This document shows positions 31,315 through 38,450 of a stretch of 64,000 bases of DNA, in pieces. The notes beneath the pieces are model-generated. The model had not been told where the DNA came from, ran no database searches, and worked only from the letters and a program-made list of their open reading frames with translations. Each line of letters opens with the position of its first letter. The first letter of the stretch is position 1. Position numbers and translations under genes: made by a program. This DNA comes from CAIQJJ01 sp964606085 (GTDB lineage: Bacteria > Chloroflexota > Anaerolineae > Anaerolineales > UBA4823), in the NCBI GenBank assembly GCA_964606085.1, contig CAZSFD010000018.1, forward strand, positions 1 through 64,000. Reading direction: 5' to 3'.

Positions 31315-32277
31315 ATGGACACACTTCTCTCTTCCCCAATTTATCAAGTCAGTGAACTTCCCGCCCCGCAGGCCGCGACGCTGGACGCCGCCGTAGGCAA
31401 CACGCCGCTGCTGCAACTGCGCCGCGTCGCTGCCGGGCTGCCTGCCACGGTGCAGGTCTTTGCCAAGGCCGAATGGTTCAACCCCGGCGGATCGGTCAAG
31501 GATCGCCCGGCCCTCAATATCATCCGCACAGCATTGATGGAAGGGCAGTTGGATGGCGGACGCCGCCTGCTCGATTCGACTTCCGGCAACATGGGTATCG
31601 CCTACGCCACCTTTGGCGCAGCCCTGGGCGTGGCGGTGACGCTGGTCATCCCGGCCAATGCCAGCCCCGAACGCGTCGCCATCCTGCGGGCGTTGGGAGC
31701 CGAACTGATCCTCACCGACCCCTCCGAAGGCTCCGATGGCGCCATCCGCACGGTGCGCCAACTGGCCGCCGAGCAGCCCGAACGCTACTGGTACGCCAAC
31801 CAATACGACAACCCCGCCAACTGGCAGGCGCATTACTTCAGCACCGGGCCGGAGATCGTCCAGCAAACCGGCTGCCGGGTGACGCATTTCGTGGCGGGGC
31901 TGGGCACCTCTGGCACGCTGACCGGCACCGGGCGCTATCTCAAGGAATACAACTCCGAAATTCAATTGATCGCTGTGCAGCCCAGCCTGCCTTTTCACGG
32001 CCTGGAAGGGCTGAAACACATGCCCACCTCCATCCAGCCAGGCATCTTCAACCCCGCCCTGCCCGATCAAACTATCCCTATCGAAACCGAGTCCGCCCAC
32101 GAGATGGTGCGCCGCCTGGCCCGCGAAGAAGGCCTGTTCGTGGGCATCTCATCTGGCGCGGCTGCCGTCGCTGCGTTGCAAGTAGCCGCCACGCTCGAAC
32201 AGGGCGTCGTCGTCGCCGTCTTCCCCGATGCGGGGTATAAGTATCTGTCGGATAAGGAATTATGGAGTATCCCATGA
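31315..32277 (+). CDS. cysM: CysM-type cysteine synthase
   Basis: A 320-residue PLP-dependent beta-replacement enzyme. The PLP Lys is in NPGGSVKDRPALN and the phosphate loop is at GLGTSGTLTGTG. Several segments (TSGNMGIAYA, YDNPANWQAHYFSTGPE, FVAGLGTSGTLTGTGRYL, DAGYKYLSD) resemble mycobacterial CysM, which uses O-phosphoserine and a thiocarboxylated carrier protein, more than the CysK encoded 3 kb downstream. A MoaD-like carrier, a MoeB-rhodanese and a JAMM peptidase in the same cluster support that route. It overlaps the AlkD-like gene by four bases. Confidence 0.88.
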   Translation: MDTLLSSPIYQVSELPAPQAATLDAAVGNTPLLQLRRVAAGLPATVQVFAKAEWFNPGGSVKDRPALNIIRTALMEGQLDGGRRLLDSTSGNMGIAYATFGAALGVAVTLVIPANASPERVAILRALGAELILTDPSEGSDGAIRTVRQLAAEQPERYWYANQYDNPANWQAHYFSTGPEIVQQTGCRVTHFVAGLGTSGTLTGTGRYLKEYNSEIQLIAVQPSLPFHGLEGLKHMPTSIQPGIFNPALPDQTIPIETESAHEMVRRLAREEGLFVGISSGAAAVAALQVAATLEQGVVVAVFPDAGYKYLSDKELWSIP

Positions 32278-32963
32278 ACCTCCCCGAAACCCTCGCTACC
32301 CTTGAATCTCTCGGCACGGCGCAGAACCGCAAGGTGTACGCCCGGCATGGCGTGAGCGGCGCGCAATTTGGCGTGTCGTTTGCCAACCTGGGCAAGCTGC
32401 GCAAACAGATCAAGAAAGACCACGCCCTGGCACAGGGATTGTGGGACAGCGGCAACCACGATGCCCGCATCCTGGCAACCATGATCGCCGACCCGCAGCA
32501 AGCCGACGAAACCCTGCTCAACGCCTGGGTTGCCGATGCTGACAATTACGGCGTGGCCGATGCCTTCGCCGATTTCGCCGCCAAAACCCCGCACGCCCGC
32601 GCCCTGGCTGAGCGCTGGATCACTTCCGACGCCGAATACGTCAGCCGGGCGGGCTGGCACATCCTGGCGCAACTGGCCCTCAACGACCCCGCCCTGCCCG
32701 ACGAAACCTTCGCCGCCTACCTGCCGCACATCACCGCCGGAATTCATACCCGCCCCAACCGCACCCGCCAGGGCATGCACAACGCCCTGATGGCCTTCGG
32801 CTCCCGCAGCGATGCCTTGTTCACCCAGGCTCTCGTCGCCGCCGAACAGATCGGCCCCGTTCACATTGACCACGGCCAAACCGGCTGCAAAACTCCCGAT
32901 ACAATCCCGTATATGCGCAAGGCGCGCGAGCATCGCAAGAAGAAGGGAGCAGGAGGCAAGTAG
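32274..32963 (+). CDS. DNA alkylation repair protein, AlkD-like
   Basis: A 229-residue all-helical HEAT-like repeat protein of the COG4912 DNA-alkylation-repair group. The segments GVSFANLGKLRKQIKKDHALAQGLWDSGNHDARILATMI and WITSDAEYVSRAGWHILAQLAL are typical. AlkD glycosylases remove bulky or positively charged alkylated bases. Its ATGA overlap with cysM implies translational coupling, which is odd because repair has no obvious link to cysteine synthesis. The C-terminus is lysine-rich. Confidence 0.82.
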   Translation: MNLPETLATLESLGTAQNRKVYARHGVSGAQFGVSFANLGKLRKQIKKDHALAQGLWDSGNHDARILATMIADPQQADETLLNAWVADADNYGVADAFADFAAKTPHARALAERWITSDAEYVSRAGWHILAQLALNDPALPDETFAAYLPHITAGIHTRPNRTRQGMHNALMAFGSRSDALFTQALVAAEQIGPVHIDHGQTGCKTPDTIPYMRKAREHRKKKGAGGK

Positions 32964-33024
32964 CAAGTGGCAGGTCAAAATCACCATGCCACAGTGCCCC
33001 CTGCAACCTTCAACCGGTACCGCC

Positions 33025-33453
33025 ATGTTACACATTTCCACCACCCTCTTGAACGACCTCCACGCCCACGTCGAAGCCGCGTACCCTGGCGAGGGGGCGG
33101 GTTTTTTGCTCGGCAGCGATGATGGCGGCGAACGCACCGTGACGGCCATTCTCAAGCTCGCTAACGAGCGCGAAGCCGAAGCGCGTTACAACCGCTTCTT
33201 GCTCACGCCCGCCAACTATGCCCTCGGCGAAGATGAAGCCGACCGCCTGGGCCTGACCCTGTTGGGCGTCTTTCACTCGCATCCCGATTGCCCCAACGTC
33301 CCCTCCGAATATGACCGCGAATGGGCCATGCCGTGGTTTTCCTACATCATCACCCGTGTGGATGGCGGCAAGGCCGTCAGCGACCGCTCGTGGCAGTTGG
33401 AGGAAGGTCGGGGTGGGTATGAAGAAGAATTTATCGTGAAACGTGATACGTGA
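33025..33453 (+). CDS. JAMM/M67-family metallopeptidase (Mec-like)
   Basis: A 142-residue zinc peptidase with the JAMM motif HSHPDCPNVPSEYD (His-x-His, then Ser and Asp) and the upstream catalytic Glu, probably Glu20 in AYPGEGAGFLL. In mycobacteria the homologous Mec releases cysteine from the C-terminus of the sulfur carrier CysO. The neighbouring cysM, carrier and MoeB-rhodanese genes make the same role likely here. The 3' end lies in the left arm of a hairpin. Confidence 0.88.
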   Translation: MLHISTTLLNDLHAHVEAAYPGEGAGFLLGSDDGGERTVTAILKLANEREAEARYNRFLLTPANYALGEDEADRLGLTLLGVFHSHPDCPNVPSEYDREWAMPWFSYIITRVDGGKAVSDRSWQLEEGRGGYEEEFIVKRDT

Positions 33454-33479
33454 AGAGTGTTCCCGTATCACGTTTCACG
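33435..33479. repeat. intergenic quasi-palindrome, CGTGAAACGTGATACG
   Basis: Perfect 16-bp arms 33435-33450 and 33464-33479. The left arm includes the last codons of the JAMM gene. It precedes the co-oriented DUF4395 gene by 28 bp. Confidence 0.85.
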
Positions 33480-33507
33480 CATCACAGATTACACCAAGGA
33501 TTATTCC

Positions 33508-33990
33508 ATGAACAACACATCTCTTATCCCCATTGACCATTCGGCGATGAAAACCAGCCAGATCGTCATCATTGCACTGAATATCCTGGCTTTTGTATTC
33601 AACCTTCCCTGGCTGGCGGCGATTGTGACCGCCGTGATGCTGCTTGGCACGTTGATTGGCGTGCCCGGCTTCGCATTCGCTTACCGTTATGCGCTCAAGC
33701 CCGCCGGGTTCATCAAACCCCACCTGATTGATGACAACCCCGAACCGCACCGCTTCGCCCAGGGTTTCGGCGGCGTGGTGATGCTGGCGGGGACGCTCTC
33801 GCTTTACCTGGGGGCTGCCGTCCTCGGGTGGGGGCTGGTGTGGCTGGTGGCGGGCCTGGCAGCGTTGAATGCCTTCGGCGGTTTCTGCGCCGGGTGCTTC
33901 GTGTATTACTGGCTGGCGCGGCTGCATGTGCCGGGGTTCAGTAAAAATCCACCGGTGGGCACATTTCCGGGGATGAGGCCGAACAGGTGA
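33508..33990 (+). CDS. DUF4395 membrane protein
   Basis: A 160-residue protein with about four transmembrane helices. The N-terminal PHRFAQGFGG-type loop (about residues 80-90) and the C-terminal AFGGFCAGCFVYYWLARL with two Cys (about residues 131-134) are family features. DUF4395 genes commonly accompany thioredoxin and sulfur-transfer genes. The cysteine pair suggests membrane redox or sulfur transfer, which is inference. CAAGGA lies 8 bases before the ATG at 33508. Confidence 0.85.
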   Translation: MNNTSLIPIDHSAMKTSQIVIIALNILAFVFNLPWLAAIVTAVMLLGTLIGVPGFAFAYRYALKPAGFIKPHLIDDNPEPHRFAQGFGGVVMLAGTLSLYLGAAVLGWGLVWLVAGLAALNAFGGFCAGCFVYYWLARLHVPGFSKNPPVGTFPGMRPNR

Positions 33991-34026
33991 AACGTGATGC
34001 GTAATGCGTGAAATCACGTTTCACCT
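33985..34026. repeat. intergenic quasi-palindrome, AGGTGAAACGTGA
   Basis: Perfect 13-bp arms 33985-33997 and 34014-34026 around tandem GCGTAATGCGT words. It overlaps the DUF4395 stop and precedes the thioredoxin gene. Confidence 0.85.
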
Positions 34027-34041
34027 TGTAAAGGATCAATC

Positions 34042-34446
34042 ATGTTCACTCCCGAAACACTCCCCCGCCTGATTTTCAGCCTCGCCATCATTGTTATCGG
34101 ACTGGCGGCCTGGTGGCTGGCGAACCGCTGGCTTTTGCAGCGCGCCAGCAAGAACGTAGCCGCCACGCCATCCGCAGGTGTGCCGTCTATTCTCTATTTC
34201 ACCACGCCCACCTGCGCGCCGTGCAAAACCTTCCAACGCCCGGCCTTGCAGCGCATCCAACAAATGCTCGGCGACTGCCTGAAAGTGATCGAAATTGACG
34301 CCGCCGCCCAGCCCGATCTGGCCGCCCAATGGGGCGTGCTCAGCGTCCCCACCACCTTTATCCTCGATGAAAAAGGCTCCCCGCGCCACGTCAACCACGG
34401 CCCGACGGGGGTGGAGAAGCTGTTGAAACAAATTCAAGCACTCTAA
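34042..34446 (+). CDS. membrane-anchored thioredoxin-like protein
   Basis: A 134-residue protein with one N-terminal transmembrane helix (about residues 9-32), then a thioredoxin domain with active site CAPC (Cys57, Cys60) and the cis-Pro in LSVPTTFIL. The domain orientation depends on the topology of the anchor, which cannot be settled by eye. It follows DUF4395 and precedes cysK, in keeping with a thiol/sulfur role. GTAAAGGA precedes the start. Confidence 0.87.
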   Translation: MFTPETLPRLIFSLAIIVIGLAAWWLANRWLLQRASKNVAATPSAGVPSILYFTTPTCAPCKTFQRPALQRIQQMLGDCLKVIEIDAAAQPDLAAQWGVLSVPTTFILDEKGSPRHVNHGPTGVEKLLKQIQAL

Positions 34447-34451
34447 ATTCC

Positions 34452-34490
34452 ACGCATCACGTTTCACGAGTCACGTGACCCGTGATGCGT
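34452..34490. repeat. intergenic quasi-palindrome, ACGCATCACG words
   Basis: Arms 34452-34461 and 34481-34490 are perfect over 10 bp, with a self-complementary TCACGTGA (34471-34478) at the centre and a second GATGCGT copy after. It separates thioredoxin from cysK. Confidence 0.8.
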
Positions 34491-34525
34491 GATGCGTAAA
34501 CCACTTCCTGAAAGGACTTTTCCCC

Positions 34526-35461
34526 ATGAAAATCGCTTCCAATGTTACCGAATTGATTGGCAACACCCCCCTGGTAAAGCTCAACCGCCTGACCGAGGGC
34601 GCGGCGGCTACTGTGGTGGCCAAGCTGGAATTTTTCAACCCGGCGCACAGCGTCAAAGACCGCATCGGCTTTTCGATGATTGACGCTGCCGAAAAAGCGG
34701 GTGTGTTGACCAAAGGCAAGACCATCGTCGAGCCGACCAGTGGCAACACGGGCATTGCCCTGGCGATGGTGGCCGCCGCCAAAGGTTACAAAATCATCTT
34801 GACGATGCCCGAAACGATGAGCAAAGAGCGCCGCATGCTGCTGCGGGCTTACGGAGCCGAGTTGATCCTCACGCCTGGCCCCGAAGGCATGGGCGGAGCG
34901 ATCAAGCGCGCCGAAGAACTGGCTGCTTCTGACCCCGAAAAATACTTCATCCCGCAACAGTTCAACAACCCGGCCAACCCCGCAATCCACCGCCAAACCA
35001 CCGCCGAGGAAATCTGGCGGGATACCGATGGTCAGGTGGATTTCCTGGTTTCGGGCATCGGCACGGGCGGCACGATCACCGGCGTGGGCGAGGTGATCAA
35101 GGCACGCAAACCGTCGTTCAAGGTGGTGGCGGTTGAGCCAGATGCTTCGCCGGTGCTTTCGGGCGGGCAGAAGGGGCCGCACCCCATCCAGGGCATCGGG
35201 GCGGGCTTCGTGCCGGGCGTGCTGAACACGCAAATCTACGATGAAATCATCCGCGTCAAAGCCGATGATGCCTTTGATCTCGCCCGCCGCATGGCGAAGG
35301 AAGAGGGCCTGTTGGTGGGGATTTCGTCAGGCGCGGCAGTTTGGGCGGCGCTGCAAGTGGCCCACCGCCCCGAAAACGCCGGGAAGTTGATCGTTACCAT
35401 CATCCCGTCGTTTGGCGAACGCTATCTGAGCACGGCGCTGTTTGCCAATCTGGCGGATTAA
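34526..35461 (+). CDS. cysK: cysteine synthase A (O-acetylserine sulfhydrylase)
   Basis: A 311-residue PLP enzyme of canonical CysK type. The PLP Lys is in NPAHSVKDRIG, the substrate loop is TSGNTGIALA, the phosphate loop is GIGTGGTITGVG, and the Ser at the cofactor pyridine N is in GISSGAAV. It makes cysteine from O-acetylserine and sulfide. The adjacent cysE supplies O-acetylserine, and the two proteins may form the cysteine synthase complex. Having both a CysM- and a CysK-type enzyme in one cluster suggests two sulfur donors. AAAGGA lies about 10 bases upstream. Confidence 0.96.
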   Translation: MKIASNVTELIGNTPLVKLNRLTEGAAATVVAKLEFFNPAHSVKDRIGFSMIDAAEKAGVLTKGKTIVEPTSGNTGIALAMVAAAKGYKIILTMPETMSKERRMLLRAYGAELILTPGPEGMGGAIKRAEELAASDPEKYFIPQQFNNPANPAIHRQTTAEEIWRDTDGQVDFLVSGIGTGGTITGVGEVIKARKPSFKVVAVEPDASPVLSGGQKGPHPIQGIGAGFVPGVLNTQIYDEIIRVKADDAFDLARRMAKEEGLLVGISSGAAVWAALQVAHRPENAGKLIVTIIPSFGERYLSTALFANLAD

Positions 35462-35475
35462 GTCAAAGGTTACAG

Positions 35476-35529
35476 GTCGAAAGTCAAAGGTCGCAGGTCG
35501 CATCCGACTTTTGACCTTTGACTTTCGAC
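35476..35529. repeat. intergenic quasi-palindrome, GTCGAAAGTCAAAGGTC
   Basis: Perfect 17-bp arms 35476-35492 and 35513-35529. Tandem GTCAAAGGT/GTCGCAGGTCG words extend outward to 35462. It separates cysK from cysE. Confidence 0.87.
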
Positions 35530-35555
35530 TTGTGACACAACCTCGGGGTGGAACC

Positions 35556-36260
35556 ATGTTCAAAACCATCAAAAACGATATTGCCTCGGTGTTCGAGCGC
35601 GACCCGGCGGCGCGCAGCACGTTGGAAGTGCTGGTGTGCTATTCGGGCCTGCATGCTGTGTGGGGGCATCGCCTGGCCAATAAATTCTGGAAGCACAATT
35701 TTCGTTTTATCGCTCGCGCCATTTCGCAGTTCACGCGCTGGCTGACGGGCATTGAAATTCATCCGGGCGCAACGATTGGGCCGCGCTTTTTCATTGACCA
35801 CGGTATGGGTGTGGTGATCGGCGAGACGGCTGAGATCGGCGCGGATGTGACGCTGTATCACGGCGTGACACTCGGCGGCACCAGCCTGAACAAGGGCAAA
35901 CGCCACCCCACCCTGGGTGACCGCGTCGTCGTTGGGGCGGGGGCGAAGGTGCTGGGGGCGATCACCATCGGCGCCGACAGCCGGATTGGCGCGAATGCCG
36001 TGGTGGTCAAATCGGTACCGGAGAACTCGGTGGTGGTGGGTGTACCAGGGCAGAACATCGCCCGCAGCAAGCCGCACACCGCCCAGGATGCCCCCGATCT
36101 CAACCACACATCGCTGCCCGATGCCGTTGGCATTGCTATCAAATCGCTAATGGAACGCGTAGATTGCCTGGAAAACAAAATCGAAGGCCACGAAACCACC
36201 CTGCCGCATCCCCACAAACCCGTGGGCGACCTGTGGCTGGGAGAAGATTTTTCGATATGA
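35556..36260 (+). CDS. cysE: serine O-acetyltransferase
   Basis: A 234-residue left-handed beta-helix acetyltransferase that acetylates L-serine from acetyl-CoA. The hexapeptide region runs from GIEIHPGATIGPRFFIDHGMGVVIGETAEIG to VVVKSVPENSVVVGVPG. The catalytic His is in FIDHGMG and the Asp/His pair is typical. The C-terminus is long, about 40 residues past the helix, and ends in DFSI. A terminal Ile is the residue with which CysE tails insert into CysK, so a CysK-CysE complex is plausible. It overlaps the next possible start by ATGA. Confidence 0.93.
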   Translation: MFKTIKNDIASVFERDPAARSTLEVLVCYSGLHAVWGHRLANKFWKHNFRFIARAISQFTRWLTGIEIHPGATIGPRFFIDHGMGVVIGETAEIGADVTLYHGVTLGGTSLNKGKRHPTLGDRVVVGAGAKVLGAITIGADSRIGANAVVVKSVPENSVVVGVPGQNIARSKPHTAQDAPDLNHTSLPDAVGIAIKSLMERVDCLENKIEGHETTLPHPHKPVGDLWLGEDFSI

Positions 36261-36283
36261 ACAACACATCCTCGGAGTACCCT

Positions 36284-36553
36284 ATGCCCACTCTCAAAAT
36301 CCCTACCCCCTTACGCACCTACACCGGCGGCCAGGCCGAAGTGACCGTGAGCGGCGCGACCGCCGGCGAGGCGCTGCAAAGCCTGGTGACACAGTTCCCC
36401 GCCCTCAAGCAGCACCTCTACACCGGCGAAACGCTGCGCCCATTTGTCAACCTGTTCCTCGGCCCCGATAACGTCAAAGACCTGCAAGGGCTAGAGACGC
36501 CCCTGGCCGAAGATGCGCAGTTGCGGTTGATTCCGAGTATTGCCGGCGGTTAA
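36284..36553 (+). CDS. MoaD/ThiS-family sulfur carrier protein (CysO-like)
   Basis: An 89-residue beta-grasp protein ending in the diagnostic Ala-Gly-Gly, the site of thiocarboxylate formation. It has the hallmark VNLFLGPDNVKDLQGLETPLAEDAQLRLIPSIAGG-type C-terminal half. The MoeB-rhodanese gene downstream would adenylate and sulfurate it, CysM could use it as sulfide donor, and the JAMM peptidase would release cysteine. The start at 36284 has CGGAG nine bases upstream. An alternative ATG at 36257 overlaps the cysE stop and would add nine residues. Confidence 0.92.
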   Translation: MPTLKIPTPLRTYTGGQAEVTVSGATAGEALQSLVTQFPALKQHLYTGETLRPFVNLFLGPDNVKDLQGLETPLAEDAQLRLIPSIAGG

Positions 36554-36620
36554 TTCACCGAACACGCTATGCGCTTTATGGAATTGTTGCGTGGAGCGTG
36601 TTCCATTTCTGGAGAATACC

Positions 36621-37778
36621 ATGACCCTCCCCGAACTCTCTCGCGCAGAAATCCTGCGCTACTCGCGTCACCTGCTCATCCCCGAAGTAGGGCTGGAAGG
36701 GCAGCGCAAACTCAAAGCCGCCTCCATCCTCGTCGTTGGCACGGGCGGGTTGGGCTCGCCGGTGGCGCTTTACCTGGCAGCGGCGGGCATTGGCCGCCTG
36801 GGCCTGGTAGATTTCGACGTGGTGGATCGCACCAACCTGCAGCGCCAGGTGATCCACGGCACCTCGACCGTCGGCCAACTCAAGGTCGAAAGCGCCCGTC
36901 AACGCCTGCTCGACCTCAACCCCGATATCCAGGTGGACGTGTACAACGAGCCGTTCACGTCTGAAAACGCCTTCCGCATCGCCGAAGGCTACGACATCAT
37001 TCTCGATGGCACCGATAACTTCCCCACCCGCTACCTCACCAACGATCTGTGCGTGCTGACCGGTAAGCCCAACGTCTACGGCTCGATCTTCCGCTTCGAT
37101 GGTCAGGTCAGCGTTTTCGATGCCCGGCGCGGGCCATGCTACCGCTGCCTGTTCCCTGAGCCGCCGCCGCCGGGGCTGGTGCCCTCGTGTGCGGAAGGCG
37201 GCGTGCTGGGCATTCTGCCAGGGACGATTGGCACGCTGCAAGCTACAGAAGCGCTGAAACTGATCCTCGGTATCGGTGATCCGTTAATCGGCAAGCTGCT
37301 GCTCTACAATGCCCTCGATATGAGCTTTGATTTCGTCAAGTTGAAGAAAAATCCCAACTGCAAAGTGTGTGGCCCCAACCCCACCGTGACCACGCTGATT
37401 GACTATTACGAATTTTGCGGTGTGCCAGGATTGGAACACGATACCGGCTCTGCCGGGGCCGGTTGGGATATTTCTGCCCTCGACCTGGCCAAACGCCTGA
37501 AAAGTGATGCGCCGCCCTTCTTGCTCGACGTGCGCGAGCCGCATGAACTGGCGATCTCGGCCATCCAGGGCGCAAAGCTGATCCCGCTGGGCCAACTGGC
37601 CTCGCGCCTCTCGGAGTTGGATACCGCCCAGGAGATGGTGGTTTTCTGCAAGGCCGGCACGCGTTCAGCGCGCGCCCTCGAACTGTTGGTGACGGCGGGC
37701 TTCCGCAAGGTGAAAAACCTGCAAGGCGGCATCAACGCCTGGGCCGAAGAAGTGGATACGAGTCTGCCGATTTATTGA
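36621..37778 (+). CDS. moeB: MoeB/ThiF-type adenylyltransferase-rhodanese fusion (MoeZ-like)
   Basis: A 385-residue fusion. The E1-like domain (about residues 1-260) shows the nucleotide motif VVGTGGLGSPVALYLAAAGIG, the Arg finger segment DRTNLQRQVIHG, and a zinc site formed by CYRC and CKVC. A C-terminal rhodanese domain (about residues 290-385) has the active Cys in VFCKAGTRSARA. It activates the Gly-Gly carrier by adenylation and then transfers sulfur to it. The arrangement equals mycobacterial MoeZ, which serves both CysO and MoaD. Confidence 0.94.
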   Translation: MTLPELSRAEILRYSRHLLIPEVGLEGQRKLKAASILVVGTGGLGSPVALYLAAAGIGRLGLVDFDVVDRTNLQRQVIHGTSTVGQLKVESARQRLLDLNPDIQVDVYNEPFTSENAFRIAEGYDIILDGTDNFPTRYLTNDLCVLTGKPNVYGSIFRFDGQVSVFDARRGPCYRCLFPEPPPPGLVPSCAEGGVLGILPGTIGTLQATEALKLILGIGDPLIGKLLLYNALDMSFDFVKLKKNPNCKVCGPNPTVTTLIDYYEFCGVPGLEHDTGSAGAGWDISALDLAKRLKSDAPPFLLDVREPHELAISAIQGAKLIPLGQLASRLSELDTAQEMVVFCKAGTRSARALELLVTAGFRKVKNLQGGINAWAEEVDTSLPIY

Positions 37779-37796
37779 TGTGATAGCATTCCCCCG

Positions 37797-38450
37797 ATGG
37801 TAAACTTGAACGCCATGATCCTCCTCGCATCCAATTCCCCGCGCCGTAAACAACTGCTGGCCCTCGGCGGCTGGCAATTCAGCGTGCAGCCTGCCGATGT
37901 GGATGAAACTCCCTTCCCCGGCGAAGACCCGCGCGCCTATACCTTGCGCCTGGCCGATGCGAAGGCCCACGCCGCGGCGCACAAAGCCCCGCCCGATGCC
38001 GTGGTGATTGCTGCGGATACGACCGTGGCTGATGGTACAACTATTCTTGGCAAACCCGCCGATGCCGCCGAGGCTGCCGCCATGTTGCGGCAACTGCGCC
38101 ATCGCCCGCATTGGGTCTTTACGGCGATTGCGGTGTTATCGCAAGGTCAGCTGCGAACCGATGTGGGCGAAACCGAAGTGTGGATGCGTCCTTACAGCGA
38201 CGAGGAAATTGCCGCCTACGTCGCCAGCGGCGACCCATTGGATAAGGCCGGGGCCTATGCCATTCAACATGCCGGGTTCCACCCGGTGACGCGCGTGGAT
38301 GGCTGTTATGCCAGCGTGATGGGCCTGCCGGTGTGCCACCTGGCGCGGCTGCTGGGCCAGTTCAACATCCCCCACGCAGCCAGTCTGCCCGCGGATTGTC
38401 AGCGCATGTTAGCCCATGAATGCCCGGTGTACGCGCAAATTTTGGGCTAA
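37797..38450 (+). CDS. maf: Maf-family nucleoside triphosphate pyrophosphatase
   Basis: A 217-residue Maf protein (or 211 residues from an in-frame ATG at 37815). LLASNSPRRKQLLALGG opens the family domain, and VVIAADTTVADGTTILGKPADAAEAAAML, YVASGDPLDKAGAYAIQ and GCYASVMGLPV are all canonical. It hydrolyses non-canonical or methylated pyrimidine nucleotides. A TAGCAT lies seven bases before the 37797 ATG and no Shine-Dalgarno sequence is seen, which favours a leaderless start there. It overlaps the convergent LysM gene by four bases. Confidence 0.93.
   Translation: MVNLNAMILLASNSPRRKQLLALGGWQFSVQPADVDETPFPGEDPRAYTLRLADAKAHAAAHKAPPDAVVIAADTTVADGTTILGKPADAAEAAAMLRQLRHRPHWVFTAIAVLSQGQLRTDVGETEVWMRPYSDEEIAAYVASGDPLDKAGAYAIQHAGFHPVTRVDGCYASVMGLPVCHLARLLGQFNIPHAASLPADCQRMLAHECPVYAQILG

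Noticed and set aside
9928..35529. A CRISPR array made of the repeated words
   Set aside because: The words are short, imperfect and arranged as inverted arms. There are no uniform repeats with unique spacers and no cas genes.
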